The translations under genes were made by a program, and so were the position numbers. From Bacteroidota bacterium (GTDB taxonomy: Bacteria > Bacteroidota > Bacteroidia > Bacteroidales > FEN-979), in the NCBI GenBank assembly GCA_026391715.1, contig JAPLDO010000225.1, positions 1 through 34,207 of the forward strand: DNA of 34,207 nucleotides, written 5' to 3'. The notes beneath the pieces were generated by a model. That model was given only the letters and a program-made list of their open reading frames with translations, searched no databases and was not told the origin of the DNA. Shown one piece after another: positions 1 through 8,793 of this stretch. The first letter of the stretch is position 1; every line of letters starts with the position of its first letter.

Positions 1-26
1 ATTGTTTCCTTTTCGGAGTAGGCTCA
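1..26 (+). repeat. Partial copy of a dispersed repeat (tail end)
   Basis: The first 26 bases match 17854-17879 with a single difference (base 21, g here and t there); both begin attgtttccttttcggag. The match stops after base 26. The other copy is the tail of a palindromic element starting at 17793, so the window probably begins inside a second copy whose palindromic part lies to the left. It sits just downstream of the 3' end of the minus-strand gene ending at 78. Confidence 0.7.
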
Positions 27-77
27 AGATTGCAAAAAGTCATTTTCGGATTAATCACAAGCGTCAAACTCATTTCG

Positions 78-1172
78 TTATTTATTTGATTGATTAATCA
101 ACAACCTTATCGGCAAATGATCCGAAAAACCTCCCTGGTACCTTGGACCGGAATATGTGCGTTTTAATTTTTCACCGAAATAGGTTTTATCTTCATCCAG
201 CAGGAAATCTGCTTTCACTATCCTCACATTTCCTGTGCCGGTTTCCAAACCGGAATTTCCGTTCATCAGAGCGCCTGAAATGATAAACTGGTCGAAAGTA
301 CTCCATTCATCACGGTATTTTATTGTTCCTTCGGGATGACTTTGATTCCTGATTCCCATCAGATTTAAAAGTGTTGTATCATTGACGCTATCCCCGACGG
401 TTTTTGCCCCGAGAACGATTTTCAGACTCTCGTTTTCCGGTTCATCATTAAAATCGCCCATGATGAGAATATTTGCACTGGGGTTAACAAGTTGAATGGA
501 GTCAACAACTTTTCGCAGTACCATTGCCACATGATTTCTACGCGGCTGAGATTGTAAATAACCTCCACGCCTTGAAGGCCAATGATTTATAAAAAGATGA
601 ATGGTATCACGGTTATAAAAAACACCCTTTACCATTAGAATTTCCCTTGTCTGAGCAAGTGAATCGAAAGGAAACCTGATTCGAAAAGTACGTTCTGATA
701 AAACCTTAAACATTTCGGGACGGTAAAGCAATGCCACGTCAACTCCACGCTGATCAGGGGATTCATGATGAATCATTTTATATTTCCATTTTTTCAGCGG
801 CGTTTGATAAATGAGTTTATTCAAAACATATCTGTTTTCCACTTCACAAAAACCAACCACCGATGGAGCAGACCATTCACCGGCGGCAAGAATCGTTTTT
901 GAAACCTGGTTTAGTTTTTTACTGAACTTAGTCCAATTCCAGCGTTTGGCGCCCGCAGAGGTAAATTCATCGTCAAGTGTGGTCGAATCATCATAAGGAT
1001 CATAAAGGTTCTCGACATTCCAAAAAATAACGCTGACATTTTGACTTTTTATTTTGATTGAATCTAAACTGGCACGATTTTCGCTGTTTTTTATATCGAA
1101 CGATGAACTCGACAAATTTGTTGATAGCGTTGAATAAAACAGCATACAAACGAAGCTTGGAATTATTTTCAT
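78..1172 (-). CDS. Secreted endonuclease/exonuclease/phosphatase family protein
   Basis: A 364-residue protein of the DNase I-like metal-dependent fold, which cleaves phosphodiester or phosphomonoester bonds in nucleic acids, inositol phosphates or lipids. The family signature residues are visible in order: WNVENLYD (N52, E54), GFCEVEN (E110), NHWPSRR (H197), MGDFNDEP (D240, N242) and the terminal SDHLP (D351, H352), so the metal and catalytic sites look intact. A hydrophobic N-terminus (about residues 1-20) suggests export to the periplasm or surface. No C-terminal sorting domain is present. It is transcribed divergently from htrA across 220 bases in which I saw no clear promoter for it. The substrate cannot be told from sequence; extracellular nuclease is the commonest annotation of this subgroup. 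Confidence 0.85.
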   Translation of the reverse strand: MKIIPSFVCMLFYSTLSTNLSSSSFDIKNSENRASLDSIKIKSQNVSVIFWNVENLYDPYDDSTTLDDEFTSAGAKRWNWTKFSKKLNQVSKTILAAGEWSAPSVVGFCEVENRYVLNKLIYQTPLKKWKYKMIHHESPDQRGVDVALLYRPEMFKVLSERTFRIRFPFDSLAQTREILMVKGVFYNRDTIHLFINHWPSRRGGYLQSQPRRNHVAMVLRKVVDSIQLVNPSANILIMGDFNDEPENESLKIVLGAKTVGDSVNDTTLLNLMGIRNQSHPEGTIKYRDEWSTFDQFIISGALMNGNSGLETGTGNVRIVKADFLLDEDKTYFGEKLKRTYSGPRYQGGFSDHLPIRLLINQSNK

Positions 1173-1392
1173 ATTTTAGGTTTTAGATACAACTTTTAAC
1201 GATTGATTTTTGTCTGTTAATCGGAAAAAGTCAAAAAGGTAATACGATAATGTGCAAATTCTTTAACGTTTTTTTAACAGGGGATTAACAGAATTTAACA
1301 TCGGTGATGGTAATAACATTGTAACAACATCGTTTTTAACCAATTCAACATGAAAAATTCAATTAACTTCTAACATTTAAACTCAACGTACA

Positions 1393-2829
1393 ATGAAAAG
1401 AATTGCAGGATTGTTTTTAATCGCACTGGCTGGAGGCGCTGTTGCCCTCGGACTTTATAAAGCTTTTGAAAATAAGATTGGATATTCCTATTCAAAGCCA
1501 CAGGGCATACCAATTCAGAAGGTAAACTATAATCCTTCTTCAGCATTCAATCTTCCCGATTTTGAAGAAGCTGCTGCTTTATCAGTTCATGCAGTGGTTC
1601 ATATAAAATCAGAATTTCAAAAGAAAAGCATGGTTTATGATGATTTTTTCGAATTTTTCAATTTTGGCGGAAGGCCTCAACCGCGCGAATACTCTACACC
1701 TTATTCAGCAATGGGTTCCGGCGTTATAGTATCGGCTGATGGCTATATAGTTACCAATAACCATGTAGTGCAGGAGGCAACAAATGTAACGGTAACTCTC
1801 AATGATAAACGCGAATATAAAGCCACAATTGTCAGCGCGGATCCAAGTACCGACCTTGCTTTGATTAAAATTGATGAGCTGGGTTTACCATATTTAACTT
1901 ATGGTAATTCAGATAATGTGAAAATAGGGGAATGGGTATTGGCTGTTGGTAATCCTTTCAATCTAACCTCTACGGTAACTGCGGGAATCGTAAGCGCCAA
2001 AGCCAGGAACATCAATATTTTAGGATCTCAGGGCGCCATCGAATCATTCATTCAAACCGATGCCGCCATAAATCCAGGTAACAGTGGCGGAGCTCTTGTG
2101 AACACTCGCGGAGAACTCATTGGAATCAATGCGGCAATTGCTTCGGGAACCGGTTATTATACAGGCTATTCGTTTGCGATTCCGGTAAATATTGTGAAAA
2201 AAGTGGTCAATGATTTTATGAAATTCGGGAAAATCCAGCGGGCATACCTCGGCGTCTATTTTCGTGAAATTGACGATCAATTTGCAAAAGAAAAGGGTTT
2301 TACCGATTTGCGCGGTATTTATATTGACGAGGTGGTTGCAGGCGGCTCTGCTGAAGCTGCCGGAATTAAAAGAGGAGATGTTATTACCAGGATTGATAAT
2401 GTAAATATAAATGGCAAGGCAGAACTCATGGAGGTTATCGGACAGAAGAATCCGGAAGATAAGGCAACCGTTATTATTAACAGGGATGGTAAAGAGTATG
2501 AATTACCTCTAACCTTGCAAAGCGAGGAATCAAAAGTGATCGCTGAAAATAATTCAAAAATAGTTATTCTTGGAGCTACCTTTCAGCAATTGACCGACAA
2601 TGAAAAAGCAAAATTCAACATTGATTATGGATATAAAATCGTGTCAGTTGGAAGCGGTAAACTGAAGAATTCCGGTATCAGTCAGGGATTCATTTTGTTG
2701 TCGGTTGATCGGAAACCAATGCGTACAGTGCAGGAATTGAAACAATCGCTTACCGATCGTCAGGGAGGCGTACTCATCGAGGGTGTTTATCCCAACGGTT
2801 TAAGAGCTTATTATGGAATCGGACTATGA
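1393..2829 (+). CDS. htrA: HtrA/DegP-family periplasmic serine protease (Do family)
   Basis: A 478-residue S1C protease that degrades or refolds misfolded envelope proteins. An N-terminal hydrophobic segment (about residues 4-22) serves as signal or anchor. The trypsin-like domain carries a full triad: H124 in TNNHVV, D154 in STDLALI, and S231 in GNSGGAL. Two PDZ regions follow: the first, about residues 280-375, is clear ([16 protein letters not shown]), and the second, about 390-475, is more divergent. Length is normal for the family. The stop overlaps the start of the sigma-factor gene by four bases, so the two are probably translationally coupled. The 5' leader contains a 7-codon reading frame (1350-1373), probably chance. 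Confidence 0.95.
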   Translation: MKRIAGLFLIALAGGAVALGLYKAFENKIGYSYSKPQGIPIQKVNYNPSSAFNLPDFEEAAALSVHAVVHIKSEFQKKSMVYDDFFEFFNFGGRPQPREYSTPYSAMGSGVIVSADGYIVTNNHVVQEATNVTVTLNDKREYKATIVSADPSTDLALIKIDELGLPYLTYGNSDNVKIGEWVLAVGNPFNLTSTVTAGIVSAKARNINILGSQGAIESFIQTDAAINPGNSGGALVNTRGELIGINAAIASGTGYYTGYSFAIPVNIVKKVVNDFMKFGKIQRAYLGVYFREIDDQFAKEKGFTDLRGIYIDEVVAGGSAEAAGIKRGDVITRIDNVNINGKAELMEVIGQKNPEDKATVIINRDGKEYELPLTLQSEESKVIAENNSKIVILGATFQQLTDNEKAKFNIDYGYKIVSVGSGKLKNSGISQGFILLSVDRKPMRTVQELKQSLTDRQGGVLIEGVYPNGLRAYYGIGL

Positions 2830-3689
2830 GACAATTAAAAATATCAAAATCAATTACAAACCGCGATACTGCTTCTCTTGACCGCTATCTTTCGGATATT
2901 GGCAAGGAAGGTATGGTTACCGCTGATGAGGAGGTTCTGCTTGCCCAGCGAATAAAGCTGGGCGATCAGGCCGCGCTTGAAAAATTATGCAAAGCGAACC
3001 TCCGGTTTGTTGTTTCTGTTGCCAAGCAATATCAGAACCAGGGACTTAGTTTGCCCGATCTGATTAATGAAGGCAATGTGGGACTGATAAAGGCGGCGCG
3101 TCGTTTTGATGAAACCCGAGGTTTCAAATTCATTTCCTACGCGGTGTGGTGGATTAGGCAGTCAATACTTCAGTCTCTCGCAGAACAATCGAGAATCGTG
3201 AGGCTTCCGCTTAATCAGGTGGGAGCTATGAGTAAAATGTCGAAAGCTACTGTCAAACTTGAACAGCGGTTTGAGCGGGCGCCTTCGGTTCACGAACTTG
3301 CAATTGAACTGGAATTGCCTGACCATAAAGTTGCCGAAATATTAAGAATGTCGACAAGAATTTTATCCATGGACGCTCCCATTGATCAGGATGAAGAGAC
3401 CAAACTGGTTGATGTTTTTATAAATGAGGATACTCCGGGAACAGATGAGAACCTGATCCGGGAATCGCTTGCACGCGAAATCCAGCGTTCGCTTTCAACC
3501 CTTGCCGACAAGGAAAGAGAAATCATCAACATGTTTTTCGGAATCGGCGTGCCACACAGCTACACCCTTGATGAAATCGGCTCCATTTTTGATCTGACAC
3601 GCGAAAGGGTTAGGCAGATCAAGGAGAAAGCGCTGAAACGTCTCAAGCATTCATCGCGAAGTAAATTGCTGAAATCTTATCTTGGTTAA
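2826..3689 (+). CDS. rpoD: Primary RNA polymerase sigma-70 factor (Bacteroidota type)
   Basis: A 287-residue sigma factor that directs RNA polymerase to housekeeping promoters. It lacks region 1.1, as the short Bacteroidota primary sigma factors do. Region 1.2 is near the N-terminus ([13 protein letters not shown]). Regions 2.1-2.4 are very conserved ([47 protein letters not shown]). Region 3 follows, and region 4.2 ends the protein with a helix-turn-helix ([20 protein letters not shown]). Its ATG lies inside the htrA terminator (ATGA), which argues for coupling of envelope-protease and sigma-factor synthesis. This sigma class recognises the TAnnTTTG elements seen in this window. Confidence 0.96.
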   Translation: MRQLKISKSITNRDTASLDRYLSDIGKEGMVTADEEVLLAQRIKLGDQAALEKLCKANLRFVVSVAKQYQNQGLSLPDLINEGNVGLIKAARRFDETRGFKFISYAVWWIRQSILQSLAEQSRIVRLPLNQVGAMSKMSKATVKLEQRFERAPSVHELAIELELPDHKVAEILRMSTRILSMDAPIDQDEETKLVDVFINEDTPGTDENLIRESLAREIQRSLSTLADKEREIINMFFGIGVPHSYTLDEIGSIFDLTRERVRQIKEKALKRLKHSSRSKLLKSYLG

Positions 3690-3708
3690 TAAAAAATTAC
3701 TAATTTTG
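3682..3708 (+). promoter_or_regulatory. Bacteroidota-type promoter for the small gene at 3732
   Basis: TAATTTTG at 3701-3708 is an exact match to the -7 consensus TAnnTTTG. A TTG at 3682-3684 lies 16 bases upstream, slightly short of the usual -33 spacing. The start codon follows 23 bases after the element. The -33 half overlaps the end of rpoD. Confidence 0.5.
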
Positions 3709-3731
3709 CGCTGTTATAAATTTATCAGTAC

Positions 3732-4100
3732 ATGAATCGCCATTTTAATAATATTCGTTTTATATTCCTTCTTTTCGTTGGAATGTCAACCGCAATTATT
3801 TCACTTGGTTCACTGATAAATTTTCATCAAAACAAGATTTGGGGAAAGCCATTAATCCCTGAATTTATTGGCGTTAAGCGCGATCATGACAAAACGGTAA
3901 AAGTTATTCAGTCAAACAAAACCTCCTGCGGAGGCAAAATCCTGAATGATTTCCATTTTGTTTCTGATAGCGGCGCACTTTCAAAACCATTCCAAACCAG
4001 GTGTGTTAAGGTAATCCTGCTTCCGGTTACCTCTGATTTTATTGTCCCTGTGATATTCCTATCCTCGTCACAGGGTTTACGCGCCCCTCCAGTTTCCTGA
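3732..4100 (+). CDS. Small hypothetical membrane-anchored or exported protein
   Basis: A 122-residue protein I do not recognise. Residues 9-31 are hydrophobic (signal or anchor), followed by a mixed region with a TSCGGK motif near residue 66, one further cysteine, and a second hydrophobic patch before a C-terminal APPVS. The general plan, a short leader-bearing protein ending in an R-x-PP-like motif, recalls small proteins often found beside outer-membrane transport genes in this phylum, but I cannot assign a family. A good promoter sits 23 bases upstream. Near the 3' end the coding sequence contains a perfect 8-bp inverted repeat (CCCTGTGA at 4046, TCACAGGG at 4068) with a 14-base loop. It may belong functionally with the haem-uptake genes that follow. 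Confidence 0.5.
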   Translation: MNRHFNNIRFIFLLFVGMSTAIISLGSLINFHQNKIWGKPLIPEFIGVKRDHDKTVKVIQSNKTSCGGKILNDFHFVSDSGALSKPFQTRCVKVILLPVTSDFIVPVIFLSSSQGLRAPPVS

Positions 4101-4117
4101 TTTACCCGCGAACCGGA

Positions 4118-4146
4118 AAACCATCCTGATTTACATCGGGAGGTTT
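4118..4146. repeat. Imperfect inverted repeat between two genes
   Basis: Left arm 4118-4130 (AAACCATCCTGAT) pairs with right arm 4135-4146 (ATCGGGAGGTTT) across a TTAC loop, with one bulged A and one G-T pair. It has no T-tract, so it is not a standard terminator. It could be a transcript-end hairpin or a short palindromic repeat. No second copy was found in this window. Confidence 0.45.
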
Positions 4147-4298
4147 GTTTATAAGTTTAAGAACTACATGGTTCCTTTACTTGTAAATTTAATCAAATTA
4201 TTTGCAATAGTCTGTTGCAGAATTATTCCAGGATTTTCATATTTCATTCAAGTCATTATACCATTCACAATTATTTAAATACAGCTACGCTTACAGCC

Positions 4299-5303
4299 AT
4301 GAGAAATATTTTTACTATTCTGTCTTTTAGTTTCATTTTATTCAGTGCATTATCCTGTAAGAAAGAGGAAAAATCTCTTGTATATCCACCGCCTGTTGTG
4401 AGCAAATCCGACTCGATAGTAATGTCGGCTGGTTATGCTAATGAAGTTTATTACAGTTTGGCAACCGGGATAGCGCTAACATCGCCTCGCGCTACCTGGG
4501 ATATTGCTTTTCGCACCACAAAAAGGAGTTCAAGCATCATAATCAACGATGGCGCAGGCGTGGCGCTTTACACTTACCCTAAATCAGATACCAGCGGTTG
4601 GGCAACCATTGATACAACCGGGTTATCTTCATGGAAACCAATGTATAATGATCCTGGAAATTGGGAAAACGGAGCTTTTTCACGATACGCCAAAGGTTAC
4701 TTCGATTATGGCTGGTGCATTTACAACGACGTAACGCATAACCTGGTTGGCGATTCGCTTTTTGTAATAAAATTGCGCGATGGAAATTTTAAAAAACTGT
4801 GGATGATTAAAAAATTATCATCTCTCGATATTTACCTATTCCGCTATGCAAACCTTGATGGTTCCGGCGAACAATATGTAAGCGAGGATGTAAGCTCCCT
4901 CATTGCCACTGATTTCTCAGGGTTTTCCCTTCAAACCAATGCCCGTGTTGCTTTTCAACCGGTCAGAAACACCTGGGATATCCTTTTTACCAAATATATG
5001 TCGGTTCAATCTGACGGATCGCCATATCTCGTAACTGGAGCGCTTGGCGCCGATAGTGTAATTACCAAAAAGTTTTATCCTGTTGCTTTGAATTACAGCA
5101 ATTCCGAAGTCGGTATCTGGGATTCAACCCGATCATCCATTGGTTGGAATTGGAAAATTTTTAATATGAATACCTATACCTATAAAATTGTTGATTCTAC
5201 CGTTTACTTTATTAAACCGGTGAAAGGAGATATTTATAAACTCTATTTCACTGCCTTTTCAGGAACTTCAACCGGTATTGTGAAATTCAACATAGAAAAA
5301 TAG
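4299..5303 (+). CDS. HmuY-family haem-binding lipoprotein
   Basis: A 334-residue lipoprotein. The start at 4299 is chosen over an upstream in-frame start at 4215 because MRNIFTILSFSFILFSALSC forms a lipoprotein signal with the lipobox cysteine at residue 20. HmuY proteins are surface or shed haemophores that pass haem to a HmuR-type receptor. Family features are the ATWDIAFRTT segment with a following glycine-rich GAGVALY, and a second repeat-like WDILFTKY...SPYLVTG. It shares this layout with the gene at 7798, showing an ancestral duplication. Its stop is followed in the same frame by a decayed T9SS sorting-domain tail. The haem ligands cannot be fixed by eye, so another ligand is possible. 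Confidence 0.8.
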   Translation: MRNIFTILSFSFILFSALSCKKEEKSLVYPPPVVSKSDSIVMSAGYANEVYYSLATGIALTSPRATWDIAFRTTKRSSSIIINDGAGVALYTYPKSDTSGWATIDTTGLSSWKPMYNDPGNWENGAFSRYAKGYFDYGWCIYNDVTHNLVGDSLFVIKLRDGNFKKLWMIKKLSSLDIYLFRYANLDGSGEQYVSEDVSSLIATDFSGFSLQTNARVAFQPVRNTWDILFTKYMSVQSDGSPYLVTGALGADSVITKKFYPVALNYSNSEVGIWDSTRSSIGWNWKIFNMNTYTYKIVDSTVYFIKPVKGDIYKLYFTAFSGTSTGIVKFNIEK

Positions 5304-5321
5304 CTTTAACTGGTAAAATAA

Positions 5322-5567
5322 AAACAACCGCCCACATATAAGCAACCCATTTCATTTTCAAATGCATTCATTAAAGTTAATAAAGAGTTTATGTTTCTTC
5401 TTACAGATCTGACAGGCCGACAACTCCGTGCAGATCGTCCGGGATACAAGGCTGAGAGGCTTAGTGTTTATTATAGTGATGTAACCGGGGTGCAACCCGG
5501 GATCTATTTTGTGACCGTCTTGAATGCAGCATCAAAGTCGGTTGCCAAAGTACTCATCCAGCAATAG
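5322..5567 (+). pseudogene. Orphan T9SS C-terminal sorting-domain remnant
   Basis: An open stretch ending in TAG two bases before the TonB receptor start. The only ATG is at 5391 (58 codons). The translated tail is a typical type A sorting domain: LLTDLTGRQL, then YYSDVTGVQPGIYFVTV, then a basic end KSVAKVLIQQ. Similarity to sorting domains appears to begin upstream of that ATG (NAFIKVNKEF), which argues for the 3' remnant of a larger exported protein rather than an intact small gene. Stops at 5301, 5307 and 5319 lie upstream in the same frame, and the HmuY-like gene ends in that same frame. A functional 58-residue protein is the alternative; with no export signal it could not use the T9SS. 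Confidence 0.65.
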
Positions 5568-5569
5568 AC

Positions 5570-7798
5570 ATGCGAAAAGGTCTATTCAGCCTGATTTTCG
5601 GACTAATCAGTCTTCTGGTCGTAACCGATGGTTACGGTCAGAAGGCTGTTATTAAAGTTATTGACCAGAAAAGCAAAGAACCGGTTTCCTTCTGTCATGT
5701 TTGTTTCGAAGGACTGAAATCCGGTATACCAAAATACAGCCTTACTACAATCGAAGGAATCGTTTTAAACGACGTTAAAGAAATTTCAAAAATTGCTATC
5801 AGTTTTATGGGCTATGCTACATATACTGATACGATAAAGCCCGGTCAATCAATTCAGGTACAACTTAATCCCAAGATGCTTAATATTGACGAGGTTGTTG
5901 TAACGGCACAATATACGCCTGAACGCGCCGATAAATCAATCTACAAAATTGATGTGATCAATTCCCGTCAAATTGAACAGAAAGCCGCCACTAACATGGC
6001 TGATTTGCTACAGGATCAGTTAAGTATGCGCGTAACTCAGGATGGCGTTCTGGGGACGAGCCTGCGAATCCAGGGCATGTCGGGTGAAAATGTTAAATTT
6101 TTACAGGATGGAGTACCGCTGATTGGCCGCATGAACGGGAACTTCGACCTGAACCAGATCAACCTCTTCAATGTTGATCACGTTGAAATTATTGAAGGAC
6201 CCATGTCGGTAATTTACGGTAGCAATGCGCTTGCCGGAGTTATCAATATAATTACCAAAGAAAATAAGTCATCATTGCTGAATGCTACAGCCAGCGCGTA
6301 TCTTGAATCGTCAGGCGTTTACAATTTTGATGGCAGTTTGTCATTCAATCATAAAAAACATGGCTTTTCTCTCGATGGCGGTCGAAATTTTTCTGCGGGG
6401 AACTCAGAAGTTGTTTCTTCGGAAGTTCTTGATAATAGGTTCAAACCTCGCAGGCAATATTTTATGGATGGTTATTATACTTATACCACCGATGTTTTAA
6501 AAGTAAAAGTTGCCGGCGACTATTTCAATGAACTCATGATCTATAAAGGGTTCTTGATTTATCCATACTTTGAAACCGCGCTTGATAATCATTATACAAC
6601 TGTCAGATATACAGGCAAGATTGACGCCGTTGTCAAACTGCCCAGATTTCATTTTATCAATGCTTTGGGTTCCTGGTCAGCGTATAATCGCATCAACAAG
6701 GCTCTCTTTATAGATTATCCTACTTTAACCAAAACGGTAATACCGGAAGCGAGTGATACGGCAAAAATACGTAACCTGATTGTTCGGGGAACCTTTGCAA
6801 AAAGTAATCCTGACCACAAATTTAATTATCAGGTTGGTTTTGATTTTAGCAACGAGAGCGGGACAGGCAGGAAGATTGAAGGAAACAAACAGGAGATTGG
6901 CGATTACGCTGCCTTTTTGAGCGTGAAATACGATCCCGTCAAATCACTTTCGTTGCAGCCTGGGGTCAGATTTATCTACAATACAAAATATAATGCGCCG
7001 GTGGTTTATGCCCTGAGCGCAAAATGGAATTTCCTAAATCCTTTCAGCCTGCGACTTTCTTATGCTCATGGTTTCAGGGCGCCTGCCATTAAAGAACTTT
7101 ATATGGTTTTTGTTGATGTAAACCACAACGTTCTTGGCAATCCCGACCTCAAAGCAGAAAGTTCGAATAATTTCAGTTTCAACCTCAATTATGCTGTTGA
7201 GAAAAGAAAAAGAGCATGGTCTATTGATTTGGACGGATTTTACAACTTTGTATCCAATGTTATTCTACTCGCTCAAACCGGCAATGACCTTGAATACAGG
7301 TATGAAAATATCAGCAGGTATAAAAGCGCCGGATTTCAGATCGGATGCGCTTATCAATTATATCCTTCGTTTAAATTCCAGGTTGGTTTTAGTGAAACAG
7401 GAATAACCGGCAGTCCTGAAGATGCAATCGCTTATCATCCGTTTAAGTGGGCAACTGAAGTAACCGTGAGTTCATCTTACTGTTTTATCAAACGGGATAT
7501 TACAATCTCACTATATTACAAATATACAGGATCGGCTCCGCAACTCGGATTAGATGAAAACAAATTGAGTTGGGGGTGGATCGATCCATATAACATGATG
7601 GATTTGACTGCAAGCAAAGGATTCCTCAACAATAGGATTCGTTTATCGTTTGGTATGAAAAATATTTTCAATACAACTACAATCCCTACTACCGGAGGAA
7701 TAGGAGGGATTCACTCCGGTGGAGACGGAAATATGAGTATTGGATATGGACGTACGGTTTTTGCGAAACTCTCATTTTTATTCAATAAATATAAATAA
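5570..7798 (+). CDS. TonB-dependent outer-membrane receptor, HmuR-like (probable haem uptake)
   Basis: A 742-residue receptor. A signal peptide (MRKGLFSLIFGLISLLVVTD...) precedes a carboxypeptidase-regulatory-like domain (about 25-110), a plug (about 120-235, with LRIQGMSGENVKFLQDG and VIYGSNALAGVINIITK) and a 22-strand-type barrel to the C-terminus. In the barrel, FRAP (502-505), H519 and NPDL (524-527) follow the FRAP-His-NPxL arrangement known from haem receptors, although FRAP/NPxL also occur in other TonB receptors. It is flanked by two HmuY-like lipoproteins, starts 2 bases after the sorting-domain remnant, and overlaps the next gene by one base (TAATG), so this is an operon. Likely role: TonB-driven import of haem delivered by the lipoproteins. 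Iron-responsive control is expected, but no operator was identified. Confidence 0.88.
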   Translation: MRKGLFSLIFGLISLLVVTDGYGQKAVIKVIDQKSKEPVSFCHVCFEGLKSGIPKYSLTTIEGIVLNDVKEISKIAISFMGYATYTDTIKPGQSIQVQLNPKMLNIDEVVVTAQYTPERADKSIYKIDVINSRQIEQKAATNMADLLQDQLSMRVTQDGVLGTSLRIQGMSGENVKFLQDGVPLIGRMNGNFDLNQINLFNVDHVEIIEGPMSVIYGSNALAGVINIITKENKSSLLNATASAYLESSGVYNFDGSLSFNHKKHGFSLDGGRNFSAGNSEVVSSEVLDNRFKPRRQYFMDGYYTYTTDVLKVKVAGDYFNELMIYKGFLIYPYFETALDNHYTTVRYTGKIDAVVKLPRFHFINALGSWSAYNRINKALFIDYPTLTKTVIPEASDTAKIRNLIVRGTFAKSNPDHKFNYQVGFDFSNESGTGRKIEGNKQEIGDYAAFLSVKYDPVKSLSLQPGVRFIYNTKYNAPVVYALSAKWNFLNPFSLRLSYAHGFRAPAIKELYMVFVDVNHNVLGNPDLKAESSNNFSFNLNYAVEKRKRAWSIDLDGFYNFVSNVILLAQTGNDLEYRYENISRYKSAGFQIGCAYQLYPSFKFQVGFSETGITGSPEDAIAYHPFKWATEVTVSSSYCFIKRDITISLYYKYTGSAPQLGLDENKLSWGWIDPYNMMDLTASKGFLNNRIRLSFGMKNIFNTTTIPTTGGIGGIHSGGDGNMSIGYGRTVFAKLSFLFNKYK

Positions 7799-8793
7799 TG
7801 CGGACTGGAAAGCTGGTTTTATTGCTGTTTGTCACCTTTGCATTTCATTCATGTTTCAAGGAGGATGTGATGATCCCTTTCCACCCAAGAGGCGATGTTC
7901 AGACCGACACAATTGCCATGACCGAAACATATAAATATCAGTTGTACTTTAGTCTTGATTCTGGCAGTGTTGTCAGTTCCAATATTAAAACTGCAAGCGA
8001 CCTGGGTTTTGAATCTACCCCGTTGGGCTGGCGCGTGATTCTTAATTCGAGCAGTTTTATGAAGGCTGCCGACCTTGGGGCTGTTGAGTTCGGCGTAAGC
8101 CATGACATGCCGGGTGTAAACCTTTGTTTCGATAAATCGGATGGAAATCCTGATTCTACGGCAATAGGGGAGTGGTTTACTGTTTCAGCAGGCGATACCA
8201 TTTCGACTAATCATGTTTATGCAGTCAATCGCGGTATGGATGAACTCGGTAACCAATTAGGCGAATACCAGGTAATTTTTGACAGCCTTAAAGCGGGAAC
8301 CTATTATTTTCGTTATGCGCTGCTTTCCGGAGGTATTGTCCAAAAAGGAGTTGTTCATAAAGATCCGATGGTAAATTACCTTTGGTTCAGTTTTAAGGAA
8401 AATGTCACAAAGCCATTGGAACCTCCTAATAGTCGGTATGATTTGCTGTTTACCCAATATACTACCATGCTCTATGATAAGGGGGCGCCTTATCCATACC
8501 TCGTTACCGGCGTACTTTCGAATCGTATGGGGGTGGCGGTTGCCCGCGATACAATACATCCATTTTCAGAAATTATCAGAGACGTCGCGTTAACCCTTCA
8601 ATACTCAAAAGCGCTGGATGCGATAGGTTATGATTGGAAAGATCCCGATAAAAACTATAACTATACTATACATCCAAACCTAAGTTATATAATCCGAAAT
8701 CAGTCAGGCAACTATTATAAACTACGTTTCATTGGATTCTATGACCGGAACGGATCGAAAGGGTACCCGGTGATCGAATATCAGCAGCTATAA
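7798..8793 (+). CDS. Second HmuY-family lipoprotein
   Basis: A 331-residue lipoprotein with a short signal ending in the lipobox FHSC (Cys 19). It has the HmuY-like plan: a first lobe containing LGFESTPLGWRVILNSS, and a second containing YDLLFTQYTTM...YPYLVTGVL, which lines up with DILFTKYMSV...SPYLVTGAL of the product of the gene at 4299. The C-terminal IGYDWKDPDKNYNYTI parallels IGWNWKIFNMNTYTYKI there, so the two are paralogues of almost equal length but clearly diverged. Its start overlaps the receptor stop by one base. The 3' end overlaps the convergent transketolase gene by six bases. Whether both paralogues bind haem, or one has a new ligand, is not visible. Confidence 0.78.
   Translation: MRTGKLVLLLFVTFAFHSCFKEDVMIPFHPRGDVQTDTIAMTETYKYQLYFSLDSGSVVSSNIKTASDLGFESTPLGWRVILNSSSFMKAADLGAVEFGVSHDMPGVNLCFDKSDGNPDSTAIGEWFTVSAGDTISTNHVYAVNRGMDELGNQLGEYQVIFDSLKAGTYYFRYALLSGGIVQKGVVHKDPMVNYLWFSFKENVTKPLEPPNSRYDLLFTQYTTMLYDKGAPYPYLVTGVLSNRMGVAVARDTIHPFSEIIRDVALTLQYSKALDAIGYDWKDPDKNYNYTIHPNLSYIIRNQSGNYYKLRFIGFYDRNGSKGYPVIEYQQL

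Noticed and set aside
1350-1373. 7-codon upstream reading frame before htrA
   Set aside because: Too short and without conserved attenuator features to support a leader peptide.
4046-4075. Perfect 8-bp inverted repeat as a terminator
   Set aside because: It lies inside the coding sequence, has a 14-base loop and is not followed by a T-tract.
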